A DNA stretch of 64,000 nucleotides from 73-13 sp035556075 (GCA_035556075.1 DATMFQ010000014.1:70393-134392), one strand, 5' to 3'; shown: positions 33,632 to 42,578, numbered from the stretch's first letter. Translations and numbers: made by a program. The notes: generated from the sequence alone by a model not told the origin.

Positions 33632-34760
33632 GGGACTCCTTCACTAGCGCCGCAAAACGGTCGAAGAGATACGAGGCGTCGTGCGGGCCGGCCGCCGCCT
33701 CGGGGTGATACTGGACGCTGAATGCGGGTCGGTCGAGGGCCCGCAGGCCCTCAACAACGCCGTCATTGAGATTGATGTGGGTGACCTCGGCGAGGCCGAA
33801 CCCAGCCGGGGACTCGACCGGTCCGTCGACCGGCATGTCGACGGCGAACCCATGGTTGTGGCTGGTCACCTCGACGCGGCCGGTCAGCCGGTCCTGCACC
33901 GGCTGGTTGATACCGCGGTGCCCGAAGCCGAGCTTGTAGGTGCCGAAGCCAAGCGCGCGACCGAGCAGCTGGTTGCCGAAGCAGATGCCGAAGAACGGGA
34001 GCTCAGCGTGCAGCACCTCCCGCAGGAGCTCGACGTGCCGGTCGCTCGCGGCAGGGTCCCCCGGGCCGTTCGAGTAGAAGACGCCGACCGGGTCGATCGC
34101 CTGAATGTCCTGGAATGTCGAGGCCTCCGGCAGGACGTGGACTTCGAAGCCACGGTCCGCGAGCCACTCGAGCGTACGGCGTTTGATGCCGAGGTCGATG
34201 ACCGCGAGCCGACCGAGCAGCTCCCCGCCACGCTGCGGCACCACGTAGGGCTCAGTGGTCGAGACCTCCGCCGAGAGGTTCTGGCCAGCCATGCCCCCGG
34301 CCGAGCGCACGAGCCGCAGCTGCTCCTCAGCGCCCAGCGCCGCCGCCTCGCCGGAGAAGATGCCGCCGCGCATCGAGCCGGTTTCGCGGAGTCGGCGCGT
34401 CACCGCGCGCGTGTCGATGTCGGAGATGCCGACGACCTCAGCGCCCGCGAGCTCGGTGCCGAGTGCGCCGGTCGCCCGGTAGTTCGAGACGATCCGGGAC
34501 GGGTCGCGGACGGCGACACCGCTCACCCAGACGCGCGAGGATTCCTCGTCCTCCGCATTCACGCCCGTGTTGCCAATATGCGGTGCCGTCATGACGACGA
34601 TCTGCCCGGCGTAGCTCGGGTCGGTGAAGGTCTCCTGGTAGCCGGTCATCCCGGTCGCGAAGACGACCTCACCGAGCGTCTGCCCGACGGCGCCATAGGC
34701 GAGCCCCTCGTGACGGCTGCCGTCCTCGAGGACGAGGAATGCGGGGATCCGGTCGGTCAT
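33615..34760 (-). CDS. carA: Carbamoyl-phosphate synthase small chain
   Basis: Glutaminase subunit supplying ammonia to CarB. 381 residues from the ATG that overlaps the upstream PH-like gene (ATGA). The N-terminal CPSase domain (FATGMTGYQETFTDPSY, HIGNTGVN) precedes the class I amidotransferase with nucleophile Cys260 (FFGICFGNQ) and His/Glu in QYHPEAAAGP. Catalytic set complete. Confidence 0.98.
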   Translation of the reverse strand: MTDRIPAFLVLEDGSRHEGLAYGAVGQTLGEVVFATGMTGYQETFTDPSYAGQIVVMTAPHIGNTGVNAEDEESSRVWVSGVAVRDPSRIVSNYRATGALGTELAGAEVVGISDIDTRAVTRRLRETGSMRGGIFSGEAAALGAEEQLRLVRSAGGMAGQNLSAEVSTTEPYVVPQRGGELLGRLAVIDLGIKRRTLEWLADRGFEVHVLPEASTFQDIQAIDPVGVFYSNGPGDPAASDRHVELLREVLHAELPFFGICFGNQLLGRALGFGTYKLGFGHRGINQPVQDRLTGRVEVTSHNHGFAVDMPVDGPVESPAGFGLAEVTHINLNDGVVEGLRALDRPAFSVQYHPEAAAGPHDASYLFDRFAALVKESRAQAR

Positions 34761-35245
34761 GATGTGATCAGCTCCATCTGGGCGAGGGCGGTGTCGAATG
34801 CGGCGGGCGCGTCGAGCCGCAGGTAGGTGTCGACCTCCTGCTCGCCGAGCCGCCAGCGAATGAGGTGCAAGCCGTCGCGCTCCACGACCCGGTCGATGGT
34901 CCAGGTGGCGCGATCGACCCCGATCAGGTCGTTGCGAGGGATCCAGATATCCGTCTCCCCCGTCCGCCGGACGAGGAGGCCCTCGAAAGTCACGCTCGCG
35001 GCCGCGTCGCCACGGAAGCCGAGTCCTCCCGCAAGAATGCGATCGTAGGGGTCGTCGGCCATCGTCGTCGCGACATACTTGCCGCTCCACACCTTGGTGT
35101 CCTGCGGCAGTGTCGGCACGGGCTGCAGCGGCGCCAGGTGCCGCTGCCGGCGGACGCGGCGCCGCCAACCGACGACGAGCAGGACGAGCAGTGCGACCCC
35201 GATGAGGATCGTGACGCCCAGGAGGAGCTCCCGCGCCCACGGCAT
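34757..35245 (-). CDS. Membrane-anchored PH-like domain protein of pyr operon
   Basis: 162 residues: an N-terminal transmembrane helix (ELLLGVTILIGVALLVLLVVGW), a basic stop (RRRVRRQR), then a cytoplasmic beta-rich domain of PH-like type (GKYVATTMADDPYDRILAGG, FEGLLVRRTGETDIWIPRND). Proteins of this kind lie between pyrC and carA in many actinobacteria; the role is unknown. One-base overlap with pyrC (TGATG) and four with carA show it is part of the operon. Confidence 0.85.
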   Translation of the reverse strand: MPWARELLLGVTILIGVALLVLLVVGWRRRVRRQRHLAPLQPVPTLPQDTKVWSGKYVATTMADDPYDRILAGGLGFRGDAAASVTFEGLLVRRTGETDIWIPRNDLIGVDRATWTIDRVVERDGLHLIRWRLGEQEVDTYLRLDAPAAFDTALAQMELITS

Positions 35246-36561
35246 CAGTCGACGCTCCCGAGCGTCTCGACGAGGCCCCCGCCAGCGACCGTCCGCACGC
35301 CCGCGTGCCAAACGTGCTCGACGCGGCCGGGCAGCTCGCGGCCAAGGTATGGGGAGTTCACCGAGCGGCCCCGGAGGTCGCTCGTGGCGAAGTCGCGTTT
35401 CACGCTCGGGTCGACGAGCGTGAGCTGGGCGGGCTCCCCGATGCCGAAGGCCCTGCCGTACCCGCGCAGCCCACCGATTCGTGCCGGCGCAGCCGACATG
35501 ACCCGGGCGACGTCCTGCCAGCCGAGCAAGCCCGTGTCGACCATCGCCGCCTGCACGACGGAGAGGGCGGACTCGAGCCCGACCATGCCGTTGGCGGCCT
35601 CTGCCCACGCGCACTCCTTGTGCTCGGTGGGGTGGGGGGCGTGGTCGGTCGCGATGATGTCGATCGTCCCGTCGACGAGCCCGGCGCGCAGCGCCTCGAC
35701 GTCTTCGGCACGGCGCAGCGGCGGGTTCACCTTGTACCGCGCGTCGTAGGTCTCCGCGAGCTCGTGGGTGAGGAGCAGGTGGTGCGGCGTCGCCTCCGCC
35801 GTCACCGCGATCCCCCGCGCCTTCGCCCAGCGGATGACGTCGACCGAGCCGGCGGTCGAGACATGGCAGATGTGCAGTCGGGCGCCGACGTGCTCGGCGA
35901 GGAGCACGTCGCGGGCGATGATCGACTCCTCGGCGACGGAGGGCCAGCCGGCGAGCCCGAGGCGCGCGGACACCTCGCCCTCGTGCATCTGCGCGTCCTC
36001 GGTGAGGCGCGGGTCCTGCGCGTGTTGGGCGATGACGCCGCCGAACGTCTTGACGTACTCGAGGGCGCGGCGCATGAGCAGCGGGTCGTGGACGCAGTAC
36101 CCGTCGTCGGAAAAGACTCGGACCTCGGCGCGCGAGGTCGCCATCGCCCCGATCTCGGCGAGGCGCTCCCCCGCGAGCCCGACGGTGACGGCGCCGATCG
36201 GGCGCACGGTCGCGTAGCCCGAGCGCTCCCCGAGCGACTGCACCTGCTCGACGACCCCAGCCGTGTCCTGTACCGGCAGCGTGTTCGCCATCGCGAAGAC
36301 CGCGGTGAACCCCCCGGCCGCCGCCGCCCGCGTGCCCGTCAGCACCGTCTCGGACTGCTCGAAGCCGGGTTCCCTCAGGTGCGTATGCAGGTCGACGAGC
36401 CCGGGCAGGGCGATCAGCCCGGAGGCGTCGACCGTCTCGTCGGCGTGACCCGCGGGCGCCACGAAGCGGCCGCCCGCCAGCCAGAGGTCGGTGCGATCAC
36501 CGCTGGGCAGGGTCGCATCGACGACCCGGACGACCCGATCGCCAGTTCCGGTCTGCGTCAT
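35245..36561 (-). CDS. pyrC: Dihydroorotase
   Basis: Cyclises carbamoyl-aspartate to dihydroorotate. Zinc amidohydrolase, type I, 438 residues. The metal ligands are in PGLVDLHTHLREPG and IIATDHAPH; IAQHAQDPRLTEDAQMHEGE carries further ligands. The ATG overlaps the pyrB stop (ATGA); the longer open frame upstream lies in pyrB and is not part of this protein. Confidence 0.97.
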   Translation of the reverse strand: MTQTGTGDRVVRVVDATLPSGDRTDLWLAGGRFVAPAGHADETVDASGLIALPGLVDLHTHLREPGFEQSETVLTGTRAAAAGGFTAVFAMANTLPVQDTAGVVEQVQSLGERSGYATVRPIGAVTVGLAGERLAEIGAMATSRAEVRVFSDDGYCVHDPLLMRRALEYVKTFGGVIAQHAQDPRLTEDAQMHEGEVSARLGLAGWPSVAEESIIARDVLLAEHVGARLHICHVSTAGSVDVIRWAKARGIAVTAEATPHHLLLTHELAETYDARYKVNPPLRRAEDVEALRAGLVDGTIDIIATDHAPHPTEHKECAWAEAANGMVGLESALSVVQAAMVDTGLLGWQDVARVMSAAPARIGGLRGYGRAFGIGEPAQLTLVDPSVKRDFATSDLRGRSVNSPYLGRELPGRVEHVWHAGVRTVAGGGLVETLGSVD

Positions 36562-37505
36562 GAGGCCTCCCCGGTCGCGAGCAAGTGGTAGAGCACCGAC
36601 ATCCGGACCGAGACGCCGTTGGCCACCTGGTCGAGCACGGTCGACTGCGGGCTGTCGGCAGCGGCTGCGGAGATCTCGAGGCCGCGGTTCATCGGCCCGG
36701 GGTGCATGACCATCGTACGCGCTGGGAGCCGGGCGAGGCGCGCGTCGGTGAGCCCCCACTGCCTGGCGTACTCGCGCTCGCTCGGGAAATACGCCGCGTG
36801 CATCCGCTCATGCTGAATGCGGAGCATCATGAGCACATCAGGACCGTCGGCGATCGCCGCGTCGAGATCGACGCCGACGGTCACCGGCCAGGAGGCGGTG
36901 CCGTACGGCAACAGGGTTGCGGGCGCGACGAAGCGGACCTCGGCCCCGAGCGTGCGCAGCAGCCACAGGTTCGACCGTGCGACGCGGGAGTGCAGCACGT
37001 CGCCGACGATCGTGACGGTCACCCCGTCGAGACCCTGGCCTCGGCTGGCCTCGCCGTGGAGTCGGCGGCGGATCGTGAACGCGTCGAGCAGCGCCTGCGT
37101 CGGGTGCTCGTGCGCACCGTCGCCGGCGTTGACGACGCCCGCATCGATCCAGCCCGCATGGGCCAGCGTGTGCGGGGCGCCGCTCGCGGGGTGACGGATG
37201 ACGACGCCGTCGGCGCCCATCGCGTGCAGGGTCCGGGCAGTGTCCTTGAGCGACTCGCCCTTCGACAGGCTCGAGCCCTTGGCGCTGAAGTTGATGACAT
37301 CGGCTGATAGCCGCTTCGCCGCGACCTCGAAGGAGATCCGGGTCCGGGTCGAGTCTTCGACGAAGAGGTTGACGACGGTGCGGCCGCGCAGCGTCGGCAG
37401 CTTCTTCACCTCGCGCCCGGAGACCGCCGCCATGTCTTCGGCGGTGTCCAGGATGGCGATGGCCGCATCCCTGGGCAGCGCCTGTGTCGTGAGCAGGTGC
37501 CTCAC
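36558..37505 (-). CDS. pyrB: Aspartate carbamoyltransferase catalytic chain
   Basis: Joins carbamoyl phosphate and aspartate. 315 residues. The carbamoyl-phosphate site is FVEDSTRTRISFE, with KGSSLSKGESLKDT and HPTQALLDAFT; the aspartate domain ends with HPGPMNRG. No pyrI regulatory chain is present, as expected for actinobacteria; control lies with PyrR. GTG start overlapping the pyrR stop (GTGA). Confidence 0.98.
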   Translation of the reverse strand: MRHLLTTQALPRDAAIAILDTAEDMAAVSGREVKKLPTLRGRTVVNLFVEDSTRTRISFEVAAKRLSADVINFSAKGSSLSKGESLKDTARTLHAMGADGVVIRHPASGAPHTLAHAGWIDAGVVNAGDGAHEHPTQALLDAFTIRRRLHGEASRGQGLDGVTVTIVGDVLHSRVARSNLWLLRTLGAEVRFVAPATLLPYGTASWPVTVGVDLDAAIADGPDVLMMLRIQHERMHAAYFPSEREYARQWGLTDARLARLPARTMVMHPGPMNRGLEISAAAADSPQSTVLDQVANGVSVRMSVLYHLLATGEAS

Positions 37506-38053
37506 TGGATGGCCACCTCTTCGTTGCCATCGATCTCGTGCAGCCGCACGTGGATGCGCTCGGACGTCGCGGACGGCAGATTCTTGCCGACAAAATCAGC
37601 ACGGATGGGCAGCTCACGGTGGCCGCGGTCGACCAGGACCGCCAGCCGCACCGCCTTCGGGCGACCGATCGCGGCCACCGCGTCCAGTGCCGCGCGGATC
37701 GTGCGCCCGCTCATGAGGACGTCGTCGACGAGGACGACCGTCTTGCCGTCGATCCCACCATCGGGGATCGAGGTCGGATGCGTCGCCCGCGTGGGCTGGC
37801 GACCGAGGTCGTCGCGGTACATCGTGACGTCGAGGGTGCCGACACTCGCGCAGCCGGGCTCGATCGACTCGAGCGTCGCGGCGAGCCGCGTCGCGAGGAT
37901 CGCACCCCGGGTCGGGATCCCGAGGAGCACGAGGTCCGAGGAGCCCTTGCTCGACTCGACGATCTCGTGCGCGATGCGCTTGAGCGCGCGCCGGATGTCG
38001 TCGGCCTGCAGGACGACGTTCCCGTGGACGACCAACGGGACTCCCTTCTTCAC
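37502..38053 (-). CDS. pyrR: PyrR bifunctional regulator / uracil phosphoribosyltransferase
   Basis: UMP-responsive RNA-binding regulator of the pyr operon with weak UPRTase activity. 183 residues with the PRPP motif VVLVDDVLMSGRTIRAA and LLGIPTRGAILA. The GTG start has only a modest ribosome site (GGAAAAG). A stem-loop with the PyrR-binding loop consensus lies just before it (38059-38074), so PyrR probably represses its own translation, as shown for Mycobacterium smegmatis. First gene of pyrRBC-carAB-pyrF. Confidence 0.97.
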   Translation of the reverse strand: MKKGVPLVVHGNVVLQADDIRRALKRIAHEIVESSKGSSDLVLLGIPTRGAILATRLAATLESIEPGCASVGTLDVTMYRDDLGRQPTRATHPTSIPDGGIDGKTVVLVDDVLMSGRTIRAALDAVAAIGRPKAVRLAVLVDRGHRELPIRADFVGKNLPSATSERIHVRLHEIDGNEEVAIQ

Positions 38054-38058
38054 CTTTT

Positions 38059-38074
38059 CCGTCTCACAGGACGG
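38059..38074 (-). promoter_or_regulatory. Probable PyrR-binding stem-loop at pyrR translation start
   Basis: Minus-strand RNA CCGUC-CUGUGA-GACGG forms a 5-base-pair stem. It contains UCCUGUGAG, matching the UCCNGNGAG core of PyrR-binding loops. It ends 5 bases before the GTG and covers the ribosome site, fitting UMP-PyrR control of translation rather than a terminator/antiterminator switch. Confidence 0.65.
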
Positions 38075-38094
38075 GCTTCAAGGCTGCGGGCACG

Positions 38095-38100
38095 AGTATA
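38095..38100 (-). promoter_or_regulatory. Candidate -10 box of the pyr operon
   Basis: TATACT on the minus strand, in the 75-base nusB-pyrR gap. Predicted transcript start near 38088, giving a leader of about 35 bases that just includes the PyrR stem-loop. The -35 region is weak (GCGGAC at 17 bases). Confidence 0.5.
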
Positions 38101-38128
38101 GACCCGGCCGACTGCGGGTCCGCTGCAC

Positions 38129-38542
38129 TCAGTCGCGTGCGTCGCCGATCCGAGCGAGGACGCCATTGATGAATCGGGCAGAGTCGGCGGTCGAGTGCGT
38201 CGCCGCGGACTCGACGGCCTCCGCGATAGCCGCTGGCGCGGGGACCTCCGGATTGTGGAGCAGTTCCCAGACCCCGATCCGCAGCAGCGCCCGATCAACG
38301 GCGGGCATCCGCTCGAGCGGCCAGTCGAGCGCGTACGTCCGGATGGTCTCGTCGATCTCGTCGGCGTGCTCGATCACGCCCCGCACGATCGTCGAGGCGT
38401 ACGCCCAGGACGCCGCCCGGGCGGGCTCGCGGGCGGCACGGGCGGTCTCGGCCTCAAGCGCCTCGGTCAGCGATTGGCCGCGCACATCGGCGCTGTACAG
38501 GAGGTCGAGGGCGCGCTTGCGCGCCTTCGTACGGGCCGACAC
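38129..38542 (-). CDS. nusB: Transcription antitermination factor NusB
   Basis: RNA-binding factor for rRNA antitermination, acting with NusE (S10). 137 residues, all-alpha: KARKRALDLLYSADVRG at the N-terminus and RMPAVDRALLRIGVWELLHNPEVPAPAAIAEAV in the core. GTG start, 6 bases after efp; the efp-nusB pair is conserved widely. Confidence 0.95.
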   Translation of the reverse strand: MSARTKARKRALDLLYSADVRGQSLTEALEAETARAAREPARAASWAYASTIVRGVIEHADEIDETIRTYALDWPLERMPAVDRALLRIGVWELLHNPEVPAPAAIAEAVESAATHSTADSARFINGVLARIGDARD

Positions 38543-38548
38543 GGTCTG

Positions 38549-39112
38549 TCAGTCGTTGACGCGGCCGAGGTACGAGCCGTCTCGGGTGTCGACCTTGACC
38601 TTCGTGTCCGACTCCAGGTAGAGCGGGACCTGGATCTCGTACCCCGTCTCCAGGGTGGCGGGCTTTGTCCCCGCCGAGCTGCGGTCGCCCTGCAGCCCCG
38701 GGTCGGTGTGGGTGACGGTGAGCACGACCGAGGCCGGCAACTCGATGTAGAGGGGCTCGCCCTCGTGGATCGCGAGCATGACCGTCTGGTTCTCGAGCAT
38801 GAAGTTCGCGGCGTCGCCGACGATCGTGCCGGGCACGGTGAGCTGGTCGTAGTCCTGCAGGTCCATGAAGACGAAGTCGGCGCCGTCCTGGTACAGGTAC
38901 TGGTAGTCGCGCCGGTCGACCGTTGCGAAGTCGATCTTCGTGCCCGCGTTGAAGGTGCGGTCGAGGGTCTTGCCCGTCACCACATTCTTCAGCGTCGTGC
39001 GCACGAATGCGCCGCCCTTGCCGGGCTTGACGTGCTGGAAGTCGGTCACATTCCAGAGCTGGCCCTCCAGGGAGAGCACGGAGCCCTTTTTGATGTCGTT
39101 CGTCGTCGCCAT
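38549..39112 (-). CDS. efp: Elongation factor P
   Basis: Relieves ribosome stalling at polyproline. 187 residues from the ATG at MATTNDIKKG, chosen because AGAGGA lies 7 bases before it. Three domains; the tip loop of domain I reads KPGKGGAF with Lys32 at the position modified in other bacteria. Promoter-like TAGACT lies 31 bases upstream (39144-39149). No EpmA-type modification enzyme is in the window. Confidence 0.96.
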   Translation of the reverse strand: MATTNDIKKGSVLSLEGQLWNVTDFQHVKPGKGGAFVRTTLKNVVTGKTLDRTFNAGTKIDFATVDRRDYQYLYQDGADFVFMDLQDYDQLTVPGTIVGDAANFMLENQTVMLAIHEGEPLYIELPASVVLTVTHTDPGLQGDRSSAGTKPATLETGYEIQVPLYLESDTKVKVDTRDGSYLGRVND

Positions 39113-39143
39113 GCGCATTCCTCTCGCCGAAACGGCCCGCGCA

Positions 39144-39149
39144 AGTCTA
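39144..39149 (-). promoter_or_regulatory. Candidate -10 box of efp-nusB
   Basis: TAGACT, giving a predicted leader of about 25 bases that contains the efp Shine-Dalgarno. Confidence 0.45.
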
Positions 39150-39156
39150 GCTGGCG

Positions 39157-39594
39157 CTACGCGCTCGCCAGGATCGCCTCGACCGCGAGCCCATAGCCGC
39201 CGAAGCCGAAGCCCGCGATGACGCCCGTCGCGACCCCCGAGATGACGCTGCGGTGGCGGAACGTCTCGCGCGCGTACGGATTGGTGATGTGGACCTCGAT
39301 GAGCGGCAGACCCGCCTTCGTCACAAGCGCTGCGGCATCGCGGAGCGCGTACGAGTAGTGGGTGAATGCGGCGGGATTGAGGATGACGGGTCGCTTCGCG
39401 TCGACCGCCTCGTGCAGCCAGTGCACGAGCTCCGCCTCGTCATCGGTCTGGCGGACCTCGATCGTCGCGCGGCTGGCGACGAGATCCGTCAGGAGCCCGG
39501 TGAGCGCGTCGAGATCCTGGTGCCCGTACACGTCGGGCTCACGGCTGCCGAGCCGCCCGAGATTCGGACCATTGAGCACGAGGATCGAGACCAC
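39157..39594 (-). CDS. aroQ: 3-dehydroquinate dehydratase, type II
   Basis: Third step of the shikimate pathway, which leads to chorismate for TrpE and PabB encoded here. 145 residues: LNGPNLGRLGSREPDVYG holds catalytic Arg and Tyr23; NPAAFTHYSYALRDA and EVHITNP bind substrate. GTG start 6 bases after TAGGCT, indicating a leaderless transcript. Confidence 0.96.
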   Translation of the reverse strand: MVSILVLNGPNLGRLGSREPDVYGHQDLDALTGLLTDLVASRATIEVRQTDDEAELVHWLHEAVDAKRPVILNPAAFTHYSYALRDAAALVTKAGLPLIEVHITNPYARETFRHRSVISGVATGVIAGFGFGGYGLAVEAILASA

Positions 39595-39600
39595 CTCACG

Positions 39601-39606
39601 AGCCTA
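39601..39606 (-). promoter_or_regulatory. Leaderless -10 box for aroQ
   Basis: TAGGCT ends 6 bases before the aroQ GTG. Confidence 0.5.
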
Positions 39607-39617
39607 CTGCCCGAGGG

Positions 39618-40382
39618 TCACCAGCTGCCGAGGAGAGTCGCGAGCGCGGCGAGCGCGGCAGGGCCGGCGGTCGAGGTCCGGAGGATCTCGGGGCCGAGCC
39701 GGGTGAGCCTCGCGCCGACCGCCTCGAGCGTGTGTAGCTCGAACGGGTCGATGCCACCCTCCGGGCCGACCACGAGCTCGATGCGGGCCGGTGACCGCTC
39801 GGGGTCGACCGCGGTCGCAGTCACGATGTCGCGCAGCGAGGTCGCCGCACTCGGCTCGAGCACGAGGGTGAGCACCCCCGCCTGACCCGCGCGGGTGGCG
39901 AGGTCGGCGGTCGAGGCGAGGTCGCCGACGGTGGGGACGCTCGGCCGGATCGCCTGCTTGGCTGCCTCCCGGCAGATCGTGCGCCAGCGCTCGACGCCTT
40001 TGGCCGCTTTCGGTCCCGCCCAGCGAGACACCGAGCGCGCGGCCTGCCAGGGCACGACCCCGGTCACGCCGAGCTCGGTTGCCGCCTGCACGGCGAGCTC
40101 GTCGCGGTCGCCCTTCGCGAGCGCCTGCACGAGCCAGAGCTCCGGGCGTCGCGGCGACTCGACGACGACCTCCTCGATGTCGATCGCGACGGCGTCGGCC
40201 GCGACCTGCACGACGGGGCCCCAGCCGATGCGGCCTCGGCCGTCCCCGATACCGATCCGCTCGCCGGTGCGCACCCGTGCCACCTGTGCGGCGTGACGCG
40301 CATCGGGACCGTGCATCGCGACACGGCGCCCGACCTCGAAGGCGATGACATCGAGCGACTCGTTGAGGTACAGCGAGGCCAC
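39618..40382 (-). CDS. rsmE: 16S rRNA m3U1498 methyltransferase
   Basis: SPOUT-fold methyltransferase, 254 residues. The N-terminal PUA-like domain (HAAQVARVRTGERIGIGDG) is followed by the trefoil knot region with LVVGPEGGIDPFEL and RLGPEILRTSTAGPAALA, the SAM-binding signatures. It follows dnaJ by two bases on the same strand, the common hrcA-dnaJ-rsmE order. Confidence 0.95.
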   Translation of the reverse strand: MASLYLNESLDVIAFEVGRRVAMHGPDARHAAQVARVRTGERIGIGDGRGRIGWGPVVQVAADAVAIDIEEVVVESPRRPELWLVQALAKGDRDELAVQAATELGVTGVVPWQAARSVSRWAGPKAAKGVERWRTICREAAKQAIRPSVPTVGDLASTADLATRAGQAGVLTLVLEPSAATSLRDIVTATAVDPERSPARIELVVGPEGGIDPFELHTLEAVGARLTRLGPEILRTSTAGPAALAALATLLGSW

Positions 40383-40384
40383 GA

Positions 40385-41497
40385 TCAGAAGAAGCCGTGG
40401 AAGCGGTCCCGCAAGCGTGCGAAGAGCCCTTGCCGGAAGGTGGCGAATGCGGGGGGCGCCTCCGAGCGCAGCTCCCGGAATCGCTCGATGAGCTCCCGCT
40501 CCTTGCCGCTGAGCCGCTCCGGGGTGATGACCTGCACGGCGATGCGGAGGTCGCCCCGCCCGACGCCGCGGAGCCGACCGACGCCGCGGCCCTTCACGAC
40601 AATGGCATCCCCTGATTGGGCACCCTCGGGCAGCTCCACCTCGACCTCCCCGTCGAGCCCCGCGAGGGTGACCGTGCGGCCAAGCACCGCGTCGACCATG
40701 GCGGTCTCGAGCGTCGCGAGCAGGTCGTCGCCGCTGCGGCTGAAGACGTCATGGTGACGCACGGTGATTTCGACGTACAGGTCGGCGTTCGGCCCACCAG
40801 CCGGGCCGGCCTCGCCCTGGCCGCGGAGCTGGATGCGCATGCCGGTGTCGATGCCGGCCGGGATGTCGACGGACACCGTCTTCGTCGCCCGGACCCGACC
40901 CTCTCCCTGGCAGCTCGTGCACGGGTACGGGATGAGCGTGCCGTAGCCGCGGCAGGTGCCGCACGGCGCCGAGGTGACCACGGTCCCTAGCAGTGAGCGC
41001 ATCTGACGCTGGACGTGCCCGGAGCCGCCGCAGATATCGCAGGTCACCTCGCTCGTGCCCGGCTGGACGCAGGCCCCATCGCAGGTCGCACAGGTGACCG
41101 CTGTCGCGACCTCGACGTCGCGCACCGTCCCGGCGATGACGTGCTCGAGGTCGAGCTCGATCCGCAGCAGCGCGTCCTGGCCTCGCTCCCGCCGGGACCT
41201 GGGACGATTGCCCCCGCCGCCAGCCGCCGAACCGAAGAAGCTCGAGAACACGTCGCCGAAGCCACCGAAGTCCCCGAAGCCGCCACGGCCGCCGAGGTCG
41301 TACTCCTGGCGCTGCTGCGGGTCGCTCAGCACGTCGTAGGCGTGCGTGACGAGCTTGAACCGCTCGGCTGCTTCGCCGGAGGGGTTGACGTCCGGGTGGA
41401 GCTCCCGCGCGAGGCGTCGGTACGCCTTCTTGATGTCCTCCTGGCTCGCGTCCCTCGCCAGGCCGAGGGTCTCGTAATGGTCGACCGCCACATTCAC
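40385..41497 (-). CDS. dnaJ: Chaperone DnaJ (hrcA-linked DnaJ2)
   Basis: Hsp40 co-chaperone of DnaK. J-domain with HPD at 34-36, Gly/Phe-rich linker (GGRGGFGDFGGFGDV), zinc-finger region, then two substrate-binding beta-domains; 370 residues. Three of the four cysteine repeats fit CxxCxGxG (CDICGGSG, CGTCRGYG, CTSCQGEG); the first is CATCDGAC. GTG start overlaps the hrcA stop (GTGA), so HrcA controls both. Confidence 0.95.
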   Translation of the reverse strand: MNVAVDHYETLGLARDASQEDIKKAYRRLARELHPDVNPSGEAAERFKLVTHAYDVLSDPQQRQEYDLGGRGGFGDFGGFGDVFSSFFGSAAGGGGNRPRSRRERGQDALLRIELDLEHVIAGTVRDVEVATAVTCATCDGACVQPGTSEVTCDICGGSGHVQRQMRSLLGTVVTSAPCGTCRGYGTLIPYPCTSCQGEGRVRATKTVSVDIPAGIDTGMRIQLRGQGEAGPAGGPNADLYVEITVRHHDVFSRSGDDLLATLETAMVDAVLGRTVTLAGLDGEVEVELPEGAQSGDAIVVKGRGVGRLRGVGRGDLRIAVQVITPERLSGKERELIERFRELRSEAPPAFATFRQGLFARLRDRFHGFF

Positions 41498-42516
41498 TCC
41501 TGTTCACCGAGCAGTCGCGACAGGTACCGGGCGACCGCCCGGATCGCCACAATGTTCCCCGGATAGTCCATCCGCGTCGGGCCGATCACACCGAGGCGGG
41601 AGCGCCCACCTGGCGTCCCATATCGGCCCGCGAGCACACTCGTGTCATCGAGTCCGAACCCGTCGTGCTCGTGCCCGATCGACACGGCGATGCCATGCTG
41701 CTCCGCCTCGAGCTCGCTGAAGAGCCGCAGCAGCGTCACCTGCTCCTCGATCGCTTCGAGCACGGGCGTGATCGAACCGGGGAAGTCGGGCTCGGTGCGA
41801 GCGAGATTCGCCGTGCCGGCCATGACGAGCCGGGCCTGGCGGTCGGCGCTCACCTGCTCTCGGAGCTGCTCGACGAGCGCGGTGACGAGGGGGCGCTGAC
41901 TTGGCGAGAACTCGTCCGCGAAATCATCGAGCGCGACGAGCGCCTCATCGAGCGAGAGCCCGCCGAGCGCTGCATTCGCTCGCGCGCGCACCTCCTCGAG
42001 GTCGGCTGGCTCGACCGGCTCGCCGAGGTCGACGATGCGCTGCTCGACCCGGCCGCCGTCGGCGATGAGCACCGTCATCGCCCGCGTCGCGCCGAGCGGC
42101 AGGATCTCGACGTGCCGCACCCGCTGCACCCCGAGCGTCGGGTACTCGATGACCGCAACCTGGCTCGTGAGCTGGCTGAGCAGCCGGACGGTGCGCGCGA
42201 GCACGTCATCGAGGTCGACGGCCTGGCCGAGGAACGACTCGATCGCGTGCCGCTGCGCGCTCGTCAGCGGGCGCAGCGAGCTGATCTGATCGACGAATGC
42301 GCGGTAGCCCTTATCGGTCGGGATGCGGCCCGAGGAGGTGTGCGGTGCCGCGATGAGGCCGTCCTCCTCGAGCGCCGCCATGTCGTTGCGGATCGTCGCG
42401 CTCGACACGCCGAAGCCATGCCGCTCGACGATCGCCTTCGAACCGACCGGCTCCCGGGTCGCGACATAGTCCTCGACGATGACCCGAAGGACCTCGAGGC
42501 CGCGTTCCGAGACCAT
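41494..42516 (-). CDS. hrcA: Heat-inducible transcription repressor HrcA
   Basis: Represses heat-shock genes by binding CIRCE; its folding depends on GroEL. 340 residues: winged helix (VGSKAIVERHGFGVSSATIRNDMAALEEDGLIAAPHTSSGRIPTDKGY region near 24-70) and GAF-like domain. Start taken at the ATG with AGGAAGG four bases upstream, not at the earlier in-frame GTG. A CIRCE-like operator lies 36 bases before it, so it is autoregulated. Confidence 0.96.
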   Translation of the reverse strand: MVSERGLEVLRVIVEDYVATREPVGSKAIVERHGFGVSSATIRNDMAALEEDGLIAAPHTSSGRIPTDKGYRAFVDQISSLRPLTSAQRHAIESFLGQAVDLDDVLARTVRLLSQLTSQVAVIEYPTLGVQRVRHVEILPLGATRAMTVLIADGGRVEQRIVDLGEPVEPADLEEVRARANAALGGLSLDEALVALDDFADEFSPSQRPLVTALVEQLREQVSADRQARLVMAGTANLARTEPDFPGSITPVLEAIEEQVTLLRLFSELEAEQHGIAVSIGHEHDGFGLDDTSVLAGRYGTPGGRSRLGVIGPTRMDYPGNIVAIRAVARYLSRLLGEQE

Positions 42517-42551
42517 GTCGCCTTCCTGCTGACGTTCGTGCGGGGTCGTGA

Positions 42552-42578
42552 CTGGCACTCCGACCCGATGACTGCCAA
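42552..42578. promoter_or_regulatory. CIRCE operator upstream of hrcA
   Basis: CTGGCACTC, nine bases, then GACTGCCAA. Each half matches the consensus TTAGCACTC-N9-GAGTGCTAA at 7 of 9 positions and the spacing is exact. TAGAGT (42583-42578), a likely -10 box of hrcA, abuts it. Confidence 0.75.

Noticed and set aside
30263..33721. A 1152-codon plus-strand open frame
   Set aside because: Exact antisense of carB; composition typical of shadow frames (Arg/Asp/Val/Leu repeats) and no recognisable motif.
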